In this document: positions 16,356 to 24,222 of the stretch, piece after piece
Layout of the letters: each line of letters starts with the position of its first letter
Position numbering within the stretch: position 1 is the first letter of the stretch
Virus record (IMG/VR): IMGVR_UViG_3300037993_001242
Span: 1 to 64,000 of that record
Direction: 5' to 3' (one strand)
Source: a virus
Length of the DNA stretch: 64,000 nt
The notes under the pieces: generated by a model
The model's database searches: none
Seen by the model: the letters and a program-made list of their open reading frames with translations, nothing else
Told to the model about the DNA's origin: nothing
Program-made: the position numbers and the translations under genes

Positions 16356-16523
16356 CTGCGCATCCGCCAATTAAAACGGCTGGCGCACCTGACGCTGGAA
16401 GCGGCTGCCGCTAAACTTGGCTTGGGCAAGGAGCGCACCCGGCAATTATATTTCATTTACAAAGTGCCCCGGCAAAAACATATTCGGCGGTGTAGACGAA
16501 AAGCCGTTCTAACCCAAACATGA
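16356..16523 (+). CDS. Possible HTH (sigma region 4-like) small protein, start unclear
   Basis: The reading frame ends in TGA that overlaps the ATG of the helicase gene (ATGA), which suggests it is translated. It encodes L-T-L-E-A-A-A-A-K-L-G-L-G-K-E-R-T-R-Q-L followed by a basic end, the pattern of a helix-turn-helix like sigma-70 region 4. No ATG, GTG or TTG is in frame; CTG at 16356 is used here only as a marker. An AGGAG sequence at 16323 and a 23-codon ORF (ATG 16303) precede it, so a frameshift or coupled re-initiation is possible. Confidence 0.35.
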   Translation: MRIRQLKRLAHLTLEAAAAKLGLGKERTRQLYFIYKVPRQKHIRRCRRKAVLTQT

Positions 16524-17983
16524 TTACACTGACTGACGAACAGGAAGCCGTCATTAGCAAAGAAGTCAAACCGGGGGAAGCCCTTAAAGTGATCGCGCTG
16601 GCGGGAACCGGAAAAACCTCAACCCTTGTCGAGTACGCCAACGCCCACGACCATCCGATGCTGTATCTGGCTTTCAACAAGTCGGTTGAAATCGAAGCCA
16701 AGGAGAAATTCGGCCCCAACGTCCGTCCTAAAACATGGCACGCGCTGGCTTATGCCACGCATGGCCGACCTTATCGAAATCTGGGCAATCTGCGCTATTA
16801 TGCCGTAATGAAGTTTTTGAAAGCGGACGTATACGCCGCGACGCTCGTCTGTAAAACCCTCGAAAACTACCTCAACAGCGCCGACGAAGCGATCAGCCTC
16901 AAGCATGTCGCCCCGGACTTGTTGTGCAAATTCAAGGCGGGCTATGAAAGTCAATTGATTGACGGCGCACGGGCAGTCTGGGAACAGGTCAAGCGGGGTA
17001 ATGACCCATTTCCCATGACCCATAGCGGCTATTTAAAGCTGTATCAACTGTCAAAGCCGGTCATTCCCGCCAGAACCATCCTGCTGGACGAGGCACAGGA
17101 TCAGGCACCGGTAATGGTGGACATTGTACGCCAGCAGATGGCCAACGGCACCCGCGTCATATTGGTGGGTGATAAATTTCAGCAAATTTATTCGTGGAGG
17201 GGAGCCGTTGACGCCATGGACATGATTGACGCCCCCACCCTGTATCTGACTCAGAGTTTTCGTTTTGGTGACAAGATCGCCGGGGCCGCCAACAAGCTGT
17301 TGATCGACTGTCTGAATTGTGAAAAACCAGTAGTGGGCCACCCGGACATCACTGATGAACTGCCTGACACCCTGCCAAGCGACGAACCGTATACAATCAT
17401 TTGCCGCACCAACGTTGAAATTTTCCGGCAAGCTCTCCGCTGTGCCGTGGCTCAGACGCCCATGTGCATGGTCGGTGGCGACGGCTTCAATGCCTTTTTG
17501 GAAGCCATCATGGATGTCTTTTACCTGTACGCCGGGCTGTACGACCAGATCAAGGAACGGCAGATTTCCTTTTTCAAGAGCTTTAACGAACTGAAGGCTT
17601 TCGCTGAGGCCCGCCTTGACCCGGAATTACAGGCCCGCGTCAACATCATCAACGAGTACAAAGACGCGGTGCCCAACCACGTCGAGAACATCCGCAAAAA
17701 CATCACGGCGGCGCGACTGGCCAAGGTTTTCATCGTCACCGCGCACAAAGCCAAGGGCCTCGAATGGAATAACGTGATGCTGACCAATGATTTTGCCAGT
17801 CTTTACGACGAAGAGGACAATCTGTTGCCGGTCAGCACGGGCGACCCGGAGGAAGACGCCCGGCGGGGGTACAAAAAGACAATTCCACGGGACGAAGTAA
17901 ACCTGTTGTACGTAGCCGCAACACGCGCAAAACGCAGGTTGAAGCCCAACCACGATTTGCGCGTATTGTTAAATTACTACTGA
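16520..17983 (+). CDS. UvrD/Dda-like SF1 DNA helicase
   Basis: A 487-aa superfamily 1A helicase. Walker A A-G-T-G-K-T-S is at residues 28-34; motif II L-L-D-E-A-Q-D near residue 190; motif III G-D-K-F-Q-Q-I-Y-S-W-R-G just after; motif V T-A-H-K-A-K-G-L-E-W near 410; motif VI L-Y-V-A-A-T-R-A-K-R near 470. These bind and hydrolyse ATP and couple it to 3'-5' or 5'-3' unwinding. The sequence resembles the UvrD/FBH1 side of the family. T4 Dda is the functional comparison. The gene ends 3 nt from the convergent gene 17987-18229. Confidence 0.9.
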   Translation: MITLTDEQEAVISKEVKPGEALKVIALAGTGKTSTLVEYANAHDHPMLYLAFNKSVEIEAKEKFGPNVRPKTWHALAYATHGRPYRNLGNLRYYAVMKFLKADVYAATLVCKTLENYLNSADEAISLKHVAPDLLCKFKAGYESQLIDGARAVWEQVKRGNDPFPMTHSGYLKLYQLSKPVIPARTILLDEAQDQAPVMVDIVRQQMANGTRVILVGDKFQQIYSWRGAVDAMDMIDAPTLYLTQSFRFGDKIAGAANKLLIDCLNCEKPVVGHPDITDELPDTLPSDEPYTIICRTNVEIFRQALRCAVAQTPMCMVGGDGFNAFLEAIMDVFYLYAGLYDQIKERQISFFKSFNELKAFAEARLDPELQARVNIINEYKDAVPNHVENIRKNITAARLAKVFIVTAHKAKGLEWNNVMLTNDFASLYDEEDNLLPVSTGDPEEDARRGYKKTIPRDEVNLLYVAATRAKRRLKPNHDLRVLLNYY

Positions 17984-17986
17984 TCG

Positions 17987-18229
17987 TTAATCGGCAGGCC
18001 GCCGCTGCGCGCCCTGCACATTCGGGCCAACCGAATCACGGGTAACACCGGGGCCATTACGCCCCATGAACAGGGTCTGGTGCGTCCCGTACGTGTCCTC
18101 ACCGGCAAGCGTGCCTGCCGATGAAATACTGAGCGTGGGATCAGGAATGGTCGGCTTGCCCATGCCCGCCGCGTTCGGGCCGGGCCAATAGCGCGTGTTC
18201 AGGTCAATGATTGTATTCGTCGATGCCAT
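17987..18229 (-). CDS. Small protein of a local Gly/Pro-rich paralog group
   Basis: An 80-aa protein with R-Y-W-P-G-P-N-A-A-G, an element also found as G-P-N-A-A-G-A-P in 18841-19119. It is low in charge and rich in Gly, Thr and Pro. No family is recognised. GTAGTTA is present at 18256-18262 but 26 nt from the ATG, further than for other genes. It may be a small capsid decoration or tail protein. Confidence 0.55.
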   Translation of the reverse strand: MASTNTIIDLNTRYWPGPNAAGMGKPTIPDPTLSISSAGTLAGEDTYGTHQTLFMGRNGPGVTRDSVGPNVQGAQRRPAD

Positions 18230-18267
18230 AATTTTATCGGTTTTTTAACCTGACATAACTACACGCG

Positions 18268-18576
18268 TCAGCCCAGCAAATCCCAACCAGCCGGGGTACC
18301 CCGCGCCGGTTGAATCGGAGTTACGGTACACTCCGCTACACTGTTGTCTTCCGGCGAAAAACCGACATTGTTTGCATGTTGCAACAAAGCTTCTGACACA
18401 TCCGCAATAAGATTGCGCATACCCATTTCGTCAAACGGTTCGCCAAAGCGGAAGACGACTTCCATTTTGACGATTCTCGGATCGGGCATCTGTTTCAGAT
18501 AATCCTTGCCGCGTACAGCATCAGGATCATCCTTTGGCTGATGCTTTTGTTCGATCAATCTTCTGGCAGTACTCAT
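18268..18576 (-). CDS. Tagged protein with KDYL motif (102 aa)
   Basis: Start set at ATG 18576 because this begins a tag-like sequence (MSTARRLIEQ, with L-I-E as the cleavage-type site), followed by the second tag element D-D-P-D-A-V-R-G-K-D-Y-L-K. The remaining 60 residues include a short beta-alpha pattern (I-V-K-M-E-V-V-F-R-F) and no catalytic motif I recognise. Upstream stop TGA is 1 nt away. I infer an internal head protein. Confidence 0.65.
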   Translation of the reverse strand: MSTARRLIEQKHQPKDDPDAVRGKDYLKQMPDPRIVKMEVVFRFGEPFDEMGMRNLIADVSEALLQHANNVGFSPEDNSVAECTVTPIQPARGTPAGWDLLG

Positions 18577-18577
18577 A

Positions 18578-18841
18578 TCATCCAAAAATAGGTTCCACTG
18601 GCTTAAATAGCAAAGCATTTGACCCGGCACTCGTCAAAGGGCCAACCACAACCGCCGCTGTGCATGTCGGGATAGGCGCACCGGCGCTATTGGCCCCGGA
18701 ACCGGGCAGGCCGTTCGGCCCGTTGTTTCCGCTGGTGACGGGTGCAACGATGAAGTTGTATCGATCAAACACAAACTGTTGCCGTACCGGTGGCGGCATC
18801 GGGTGCGGCTGGGCCAGTTGAAATGGTGTGGGGGAAGCCAT
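18578..18841 (-). CDS. Small Gly/Pro-rich protein, paralog 1
   Basis: An 87-aa protein starting M-A-S-P-T-P-F-Q-L-A, almost the same N-terminus as the upstream gene 18841-19119 (M-A-T-P-T-P-F-Q-L-A), and sharing an R-Y-N-F / P-Y-N-F element and a G-x-N-S/A-A-G-A-P element. The two genes overlap as TAATG and are tandem paralogs. No transmembrane segment and few charged residues. Possibly a decoration or tail-fibre-associated protein; unknown. Confidence 0.6.
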   Translation of the reverse strand: MASPTPFQLAQPHPMPPPVRQQFVFDRYNFIVAPVTSGNNGPNGLPGSGANSAGAPIPTCTAAVVVGPLTSAGSNALLFKPVEPIFG

Positions 18842-19119
18842 TATGGATTGCCGTGATTGTTTCCGTAGTCCGGCGTCGCACTCCCGGTAATTGTGATCAC
18901 GGTCTCGGCTACTGCCAAAAACTTCGTTGGTGGCGGCGCGCCAGCCGCATTGGGGCCGCAGGCCGGGATGCCTTGCCAGAGACCGGAAGCAAGAGTCGTG
19001 CTGGCTCCGGGACGGGCGGGCGGCTGCGGAAAATTATACGGATCGTAAGTGTATACATTGGTCACGACGACCTGCGGCGCTTTCCGGCTGGCCAGTTGAA
19101 ATGGTGTGGGTGTTGCCAC
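18841..19119 (-). CDS. Small Gly/Pro-rich protein, paralog 2
   Basis: A 92-aa tandem paralog of 18578-18841 (see the shared M-A-T-P-T-P-F-Q-L-A start). The middle is P-Q-P-P-A-R-P-G-A and the end is Asn/Gly-rich. It carries GTATAC within its coding sequence. No known family. The gene is close behind 19123-19350, so it belongs to the same leftward operon. Confidence 0.6.
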   Translation of the reverse strand: MATPTPFQLASRKAPQVVVTNVYTYDPYNFPQPPARPGASTTLASGLWQGIPACGPNAAGAPPPTKFLAVAETVITITGSATPDYGNNHGNP

Positions 19120-19122
19120 ACT

Positions 19123-19350
19123 CTAAATACCAGCAGGCCGCCGGGAGCGTACCTGACCGCCCAACACCCGCTTTAATTCCATCAAATACAACGACAGGTC
19201 GGACGAGGCAATGCGCTTTTGTCCCTGCTTCGTACCCGTGACAAAATACTGCTCGCCCATAACGTCGGCAGGCCAGTAAAAAATCCAGCCATCGGCACAC
19301 TGGATGGTCTTGAGCCTGCCTCTGCCTTCGATTAACTGTCTGGCCTTCAC
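19123..19350 (-). CDS. Small tagged protein (75 aa)
   Basis: Starts MKARQLIEGRGRLK, a shortened version of the shared tag with L-I-E. The body has W-I-F-Y-W-P and a beta-like Y-F-V-T-G-T-K, then a helix with a basic end. It lies between a homing endonuclease gene and the small Gly/Pro-rich paralogs. Function unknown; probable internal head protein by its tag. Confidence 0.6.
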   Translation of the reverse strand: MKARQLIEGRGRLKTIQCADGWIFYWPADVMGEQYFVTGTKQGQKRIASSDLSLYLMELKRVLGGQVRSRRPAGI

Positions 19351-19353
19351 AGT

Positions 19354-19917
19354 TTAAATACGTTGTACTGCGGTTATATTGGTTTTTAGAATGCGATAAC
19401 TGTCTACGTTTTTAAAGTCTCGTGCAATCTTTTTATTTGTTCGACCTTCCTCGTAATGTAGCTTACGATGACAATTAGCGCATAAAATATCGCATTTTGC
19501 TATTTCACGCATCAAGTGTTCCCAAGAATATCCTAGCCTCCAAGCTTGCGAAATGTTCATTTCTTTTTGTGCCGGGTTACGGTGATGAAATTCCAAACAA
19601 GCTGGGTGATTTTCAGGACAACGACAGCAGTGTTGTTGAGCCTTCCAAGCTATAAATCTTTGGCGATTTAACTGCGCAGCAGATTGCACTCGCGCTTTAT
19701 GTGCTTCTTTATGTGTTGCATACCAGTGCTTGTGATACGCTTTAATTTGCTCCTTATGCTCTTCACGCCAACGTTTACCTTTTGCTCCAATCTTCTCCTT
19801 ATTACGCTGTTGCCAAAGCACAGTTCTACGTACGCGACAAACTTTACAAACTTTCCTATTCTTAACCAGTTCTTCTGGATTTTTAGGTTCTTTGCATTCA
19901 GTACAAATGATTTTCAT
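19354..19917 (-). CDS. HNH homing endonuclease
   Basis: A 187-aa protein. An N-terminal zinc-finger-like part has C-T-E-C and C-K-V-C. A long Arg/Lys-rich helix follows (about residues 35-95). The C-terminal HNH nuclease has C-C-R-C, L-E-F-H-H-R-N-P, and I-L-C-A-N-C-H-R-K-L-H. This combination is typical of free-standing phage homing endonucleases. AT-rich relative to flanking genes, indicating recent arrival. Confidence 0.85.
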   Translation of the reverse strand: MKIICTECKEPKNPEELVKNRKVCKVCRVRRTVLWQQRNKEKIGAKGKRWREEHKEQIKAYHKHWYATHKEAHKARVQSAAQLNRQRFIAWKAQQHCCRCPENHPACLEFHHRNPAQKEMNISQAWRLGYSWEHLMREIAKCDILCANCHRKLHYEEGRTNKKIARDFKNVDSYRILKTNITAVQRI

Positions 19918-19954
19918 GCAATAAGTACACAGTGTAATCTACTAAAACTAAAAT

Positions 19955-20395
19955 ATGCTGAAGAACTACACCAGCGATGTCCCGGTGTCACGAACCATCA
20001 GCCGGATAGAAGAAATCATCGCCCGCGCCAACGCGACGGACATCACCAAAGCTTACGATAACGGTCGTCTGATCGCCCTGTGCTTTGGCATCTACCTGCC
20101 CAACAAGAAACTGGTGACGATCCGCCTGCCTGCCAACACGGACGCTGTATACGAAGCCTTGATGAAGAAAATCCACAAGCCCCAAACCGGCACTGAAGCC
20201 AGAGTCCGGGAGCAGGCCGAGCGCACCGCATGGAAGCTGGTGCAGGATTGGATCGAGGTTCAACTGAGTCTGGTCGAGATGCAACAGGCTGAATTGGCAC
20301 AGGTTTTCATGCCCTACCTGTGGGATGGCAGGCAGACGCTGTTTCAGGTCTGGCGCAGGGAAAACTACAAAGAATTGCCTGAAACTTGTGGGTAA
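19955..20395 (+). CDS. Hypothetical phage protein (146 aa)
   Basis: A soluble alpha/beta protein. It has a basic helix (I-S-R-I-E-E-I-I-A-R-A-N), a strand pair (L-I-A-L-C-F-G-I-Y-L, K-L-V-T-I-R-L) and a long C-terminal helix with A-W-K-L-V-Q-D-W-I-E. The C-terminal F-M-P-Y-L-W-D-G-R-Q-T-L resembles unnamed phage proteins I have seen but cannot assign. It begins a plus-strand run to 23250 and is 4 nt from the next gene. Confidence 0.65.
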   Translation: MLKNYTSDVPVSRTISRIEEIIARANATDITKAYDNGRLIALCFGIYLPNKKLVTIRLPANTDAVYEALMKKIHKPQTGTEARVREQAERTAWKLVQDWIEVQLSLVEMQQAELAQVFMPYLWDGRQTLFQVWRRENYKELPETCG

Positions 20396-20399
20396 GAAT

Positions 20400-21005
20400 A
20401 TGCCATTTACACCTGAGCAAATCAAAGAAATCGAACATCGTGTTGTTGTTGTGCTGGAAAACGAAGCACGAGCACAACAACAACGAATGATCAGCGGCCA
20501 ACAACAATACGCAGAGCAACAACTGACTCTAAATGCGAACGAATACAATCGAGCCAATGACTATCTAAAATTTCGCAGTAAATTAGATAGACTTACTATT
20601 GTTATTGCTGGAGCAATCCTTGCATATACGATCAATGTCTCACTTTTGTCTCCGGCTAATTCGTGGATGTCAATGCACCTTTATTTACAAGCGGTATCTG
20701 GTTTCTTGGCACTGCTATCTGGATGGAAAGGACTGCAAAGCTGGGATATTGTTTGCGGTATAATTTCAAATAGAATAAAAGCAATCAGAGCTTCAGAAGA
20801 GCTTCTCAGTCCCATAAAAACAAAACCAGAAGAACTTCTGACAGCGACTACACTGTCTTATACAAGAGAAATAGGTAATGACGTTACCAAAGCTGACGAA
20901 GCGCACAATCAGCACCGGTTACTACTCAAAATATCCGTGATTGTATCTGTTATGGCTTTCTGCTGGAAATTTACTGCTTGGATTTTAATTTCACATGGGT
21001 CTTGA
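20400..21005 (+). CDS. Membrane protein with coiled-coil N-terminus (201 aa)
   Basis: ATG 20400, 4 nt after the preceding stop. Residues 1-60 are Gln/Glu-rich and helical. Hydrophobic segments follow at about 65-85 (L-T-I-V-I-A-G-A-I-L-A-Y), 93-112 and 175-197 (L-L-L-K-I-S-V-I-V-S-V-M-A-F), so two or three membrane passes are likely. AT-rich. It could act in superinfection exclusion or lysis timing, but nothing in the sequence shows this. The 3' end overlaps the start of the next small gene. Confidence 0.6.
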   Translation: MPFTPEQIKEIEHRVVVVLENEARAQQQRMISGQQQYAEQQLTLNANEYNRANDYLKFRSKLDRLTIVIAGAILAYTINVSLLSPANSWMSMHLYLQAVSGFLALLSGWKGLQSWDIVCGIISNRIKAIRASEELLSPIKTKPEELLTATTLSYTREIGNDVTKADEAHNQHRLLLKISVIVSVMAFCWKFTAWILISHGS

Positions 21006-21162
21006 TTCCGACAAAATTCCCTATCCTGACAGCCCCAAGGTCAAATGCACCAAATGCGGGTTTGAGTTCGAGTGTGATCCGGGCTGGCTGAAAGCCACTA
21101 CGACCATCGGTTGCCCAAAGTGTGGGGCATGGATAAAAATACCAAAGCCGCCTGTGGAGTAA
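20995..21162 (+). CDS. Zinc-ribbon mini-protein (55 aa)
   Basis: A short gene overlapping the end of the membrane-protein gene. It reads M-G-L-D-S-D-K-I then C-T-K-C-G-F-E-F and later G-C-P-K-C-G-A-W, two C-x-x-C knuckles about 20 residues apart, which form a zinc ribbon. Such mini-proteins often modulate transcription or translation; no direct evidence here. Confidence 0.6.
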   Translation: MGLDSDKIPYPDSPKVKCTKCGFEFECDPGWLKATTTIGCPKCGAWIKIPKPPVE

Positions 21163-21190
21163 CTGTGGACAGCTTGTGAATATGTTCTTA

Positions 21191-21220
21191 TAGACATAAG
21201 CATTTTGTGCGCTGTATACA
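21191..21220 (+). promoter_or_regulatory. Sigma70-like promoter before 21227
   Basis: TAGACA (21191-21196), 18-nt spacer, TATACA (21215-21220), where the -10 lies inside TGTATACA. The ATG at 21227 follows only 6 nt later, so the mRNA would be nearly leaderless. Confidence 0.5.
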
Positions 21221-21226
21221 CATTAT

Positions 21227-21832
21227 ATGAAAACAATGTCAGCTTTTGATTTAACGGAAAGGAGCGGCCATCTTCATGATACGAATACGGTTCAAGGCCA
21301 ACTTTATCAATATGCTATGGAGCGTGATTCAGAGCGCAAAGTAATCTGTGGTTGGCTGCTCTATGACTCAAGTATTCCTGATGTAATTGGATTGCCTGAT
21401 CCTATCCTCGGCGAACCCGTGCCGATCCTGTGCGGTACGATGGAGGAGATAGACACTGCTGCTCACAGGTACTTGGAGCAATTTAAAGATACAGATGAAG
21501 GAGCACTGTACGCTCTTGAAATGACATTCGGCCAGTTTATTGACCAGTATCTCTGCTGTTATCCGCATTACGCTACTGTTGCTGCTCTGAAAAAACTGCA
21601 AGCATCTGCCAAGAACAGCTACGAAGCTAAGCTAAACAAGCTGACATTTGAATGTAAACTGGAAAAAGACACCACCTACGTTCTTTTAGAAAGTTTGGGC
21701 TTTGGCCTACCTGACACCGACATGCTGCGCAAAATGGAAGAATTAAAAAACAGAGGCTTTAAAGACGAAAAATGCCAGTGTCCATCATGCTGGCCACGAT
21801 CTGGAAGCGTATCCGGCGATGAAAACCATTGA
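21227..21832 (+). CDS. Hypothetical protein (201 aa)
   Basis: No family is recognised. The protein is acidic and helical with a C-terminal C-Q-C-P-S-C-W that could bind metal. The gene starts just after a promoter-like sequence and its stop overlaps the TTG start of the PLD-like gene, so the two are expressed together. AT-rich. Confidence 0.6.
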   Translation: MKTMSAFDLTERSGHLHDTNTVQGQLYQYAMERDSERKVICGWLLYDSSIPDVIGLPDPILGEPVPILCGTMEEIDTAAHRYLEQFKDTDEGALYALEMTFGQFIDQYLCCYPHYATVAALKKLQASAKNSYEAKLNKLTFECKLEKDTTYVLLESLGFGLPDTDMLRKMEELKNRGFKDEKCQCPSCWPRSGSVSGDENH

Positions 21833-22593
21833 ATAAATCAACAGTTTATATGCCCTACGAAAATCTCAATAAGTTATGGCCCGCCGAAGCTCCAAATCGA
21901 TCTGATATACCGATTGTAGGAGACGAAATTCGTCACAACGGTCTACTTCTGGAAGCCAACGGTATAGAAGTAGTATTTAACAACTTTGAAGATCGACTGG
22001 TCGAAATGATCAGCCAATCAAAAGCTGTCATTGGCTGCGTGGCGTGGCTAACCAATGAATCTATTCTTGAAGCGCTGGCTTTGTGCCCGGAAACTGCTAT
22101 TGTAGTGCAAAAGGAAGACTTGTGGCGACCAGACATTGACAGCCACAAACGCTCGGACTGGAAACAGCATCTGGCCGACTTATATCGCCAAATTGAAGAC
22201 CGTAACTTGGGCTGGATTATCCGCGTAGGTCGTACACTGTCGGTCTGCGGTAGTTGCGATGGCGGAGGCATCCGTTGCATGGGCAATTACAATTCAACAC
22301 GCAAGGCTGCCTTTCCACGAATGCACCATAAATTTGCTCTTTTTGGTGATATAGTGGAGCACAAAGCTGACCACAAAAGTAGTGAATTTGTACCGCATAC
22401 TCTATGGACAGGCAGCTATAACTGGACGGTCAATGCCGGACATTCACTGGAAAACGCATTGATCGTGGACGCCAAAACACATCCTGTAATCATAGACGCT
22501 TTTTACAACGAATTTATTCACATTTTTTCCCTATCTGAACCACTGGATTTCGAGTCAAACTGGGTAGCACCTGAATGGAGGATTGGAACATAG
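21829..22593 (+). CDS. Phospholipase D-like domain protein
   Basis: A 254-aa protein with one PLD-type half site. The core H-H-K-F-A-L-F-G-D near residue 165 provides the H-x-K pair, followed by W-T-G-S-Y-N-W-T and S-L-E-N-A-L, the usual G-S/G-x-N continuation of PLD-like nucleases and phosphodiesterases. A Cys cluster (C-G-S-C-D-G-G-G-I-R-C) lies before it. A single H-K-D site means it would work as a dimer, as in bacterial Nuc-type nucleases. TTG start at 21829 overlaps the upstream stop; ATG 21850 is an alternative. Confidence 0.7.
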   Translation: MNKSTVYMPYENLNKLWPAEAPNRSDIPIVGDEIRHNGLLLEANGIEVVFNNFEDRLVEMISQSKAVIGCVAWLTNESILEALALCPETAIVVQKEDLWRPDIDSHKRSDWKQHLADLYRQIEDRNLGWIIRVGRTLSVCGSCDGGGIRCMGNYNSTRKAAFPRMHHKFALFGDIVEHKADHKSSEFVPHTLWTGSYNWTVNAGHSLENALIVDAKTHPVIIDAFYNEFIHIFSLSEPLDFESNWVAPEWRIGT

Positions 22594-22596
22594 CTT

Positions 22597-23250
22597 ATGC
22601 CTCGACAATATCTCAAATTAACAGCCGAGGAAGCGCTTACCAAGTACGCACACGCGGATCACCTGACCAAGCGTTTTATTGCAGCGTGGCTTAATCCGAC
22701 TTTGGAAATAACGGTGCGCAATAGCTGGGAACTTCTTCAACAGGACGTTAAAGGCATAGACTTAGCTGTTTTGTCAGAATGTATACGTAGCATGGATTAT
22801 ACTAAATTTCTGCATACATCCTATTGGGCGACAGTGTCAAAATTTGTTGATGCTCGCGACGGACATACCTGCACACGCTGTAAGCAAGAACGTCCAATCG
22901 TACTTGATACGCATCACAAAACTTACGAACATCACGGTCTTGAGCACCAATTTACCGATGATCTAATTTCACTTTGTAGAATTTGCCACGCATTAGAGCA
23001 TGGTCATTTAGCTGAAGCCATCTGTGCTGAATTCAGCGAAGAAATTCATTACTCTGAAAATAAAAGTGAACTTGAAACGTTTGGTGTGCCCGAACATATT
23101 CGTGACGGTATTGCATGGTGGATAACCAGAATTGGTATCAGTATTGCACGACGCTTAACCGGTGAAGATACGTGCGATCTGCGTGGCATGAGTTTTACAA
23201 AAAAATCTAAACGACCACGCCGCCATGAACTTGATTCCAGTGATTGGTAA
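22597..23250 (+). CDS. HNH endonuclease
   Basis: A 217-aa protein. An N-terminal helical part is followed by the nuclease: F-V-D-A-R-D-G-H-T-C-T-R-C, L-D-T-H-H-K-T-Y, then L-I-S-L-C-R-I-C-H-A-L-E-H. Two C-x-x-C pairs and the catalytic His residues are intact. The 3' end overlaps the convergent GIY-YIG gene by 44 nt. AT-rich; probably a homing endonuclease, though a defence or host-DNA nuclease is possible. Confidence 0.8.
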   Translation: MPRQYLKLTAEEALTKYAHADHLTKRFIAAWLNPTLEITVRNSWELLQQDVKGIDLAVLSECIRSMDYTKFLHTSYWATVSKFVDARDGHTCTRCKQERPIVLDTHHKTYEHHGLEHQFTDDLISLCRICHALEHGHLAEAICAEFSEEIHYSENKSELETFGVPEHIRDGIAWWITRIGISIARRLTGEDTCDLRGMSFTKKSKRPRRHELDSSDW

Positions 23251-24151
23251 TTGATTCTGAAATTGATTCCCTGTGCGCCTGCGTGAGCTTTTTGCCCAGC
23301 TTGGCAGCGCACTGCTTACGGCGGGTAGCTTTTGATACGATCCGGCCTGCACCGATGCCCAACACCCGCTTGGGCATGTGGGCTGCGGCTTCATTGAACC
23401 AGCCTTCACGCTTGGCCAGCCGGTAGGACATCTGGCTGTTGTCGATCCATTCCTGCTTGGTAGTGTACTTTTTGGCCTCGGCAAGGATAGCTTCTTTCGT
23501 CCACTTGGTGATCTGGACGGTGCCAAGGCTTCCACCTTCAGCTTCGTTGAGCATCTGCCAGTTTTGGGCCTTGTACTGGGTAATCCACTGGCGCTCGCAC
23601 AGGACGGCTTCCTGCGGGCTGCCAAGCGCGTCCTGAATCACTTTATAGGTATACTGGGCGCAGACCTGCATGTGATTGTGAACCGGGCCGCGCTGCATGT
23701 GCTGGCCATGGCGGGTTTTGGGCAGGAAGGTCAGGCCGACGTAAACGTGCCGGTCAATAAATTCGTAGGCATAAACGATGTAGCTGCCGGAATAGGGGTG
23801 CGCCTGCGGCACCATGTGACTTGCAACCTTGTCCACAAGGCCCCGCCTATGCGCCGCTTGATAATAATTTGGTTCCGTAGTTTTCCAGTCATTACGGTGT
23901 TTGAACTTAGCAGCAGACGCTGCAATTTCTTCTTCCGAATACTGAACAGGCGTAAATTTACCGCGCATACTGGGCATGTGCGCACAGCATGTGCGTATAA
24001 ATTCACTGCCGCGCTTTACTGCACAGCCATAATGACTTTGGTGCCCTGCTCCACGTTCTACTTCACCTGCGGCCCGCCAATCAGCGCGGGTTCCAAATTG
24101 TTTGGCATGTTCAATCAACTGTTCATTCGTGTACTCGCTCTTCATAAACAA
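23207..24151 (-). CDS. GIY-YIG homing endonuclease
   Basis: A 314-aa protein. Residues 1-105 hold two repeats with W-x(n)-Y-x-x-A-x-x-R-G-x(n)-H-M, a DNA-binding repeat of such nucleases, and a third copy follows the nuclease. The GIY-YIG core starts at about residue 112 (Y-I-V-Y-A-Y-E-F, V-Y-V-G-L-T) and includes the catalytic region C-E-R-Q-W-I and L-N-E-A-E-G-G-S. A NUMOD3-like K-L-T-Q-A-H-R-E-S-I lies near the C-terminus. It converges on the HNH gene, and sits downstream of the capsid gene terminator. Confidence 0.85.
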   Translation of the reverse strand: MFMKSEYTNEQLIEHAKQFGTRADWRAAGEVERGAGHQSHYGCAVKRGSEFIRTCCAHMPSMRGKFTPVQYSEEEIAASAAKFKHRNDWKTTEPNYYQAAHRRGLVDKVASHMVPQAHPYSGSYIVYAYEFIDRHVYVGLTFLPKTRHGQHMQRGPVHNHMQVCAQYTYKVIQDALGSPQEAVLCERQWITQYKAQNWQMLNEAEGGSLGTVQITKWTKEAILAEAKKYTTKQEWIDNSQMSYRLAKREGWFNEAAAHMPKRVLGIGAGRIVSKATRRKQCAAKLGKKLTQAHRESISESITNHWNQVHGGVVV

Positions 24152-24159
24152 AGGATAAC

Positions 24160-24198
24160 ATAAAACAAAACGAGGTCAACATTTTATTGTTGACCTCG
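24160..24198 (-). terminator. Rho-independent terminator of major capsid gene
   Basis: A perfect 11-bp stem CGAGGTCAACA/TGTTGACCTCG (24171-24198) with a 6-nt loop. On the minus strand it is followed by TTTTGTTTT. It lies 25 nt downstream of the capsid gene stop. Confidence 0.9.
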
Positions 24199-24222
24199 GT
24201 GAAATTACTGTGTAAGTAACTG

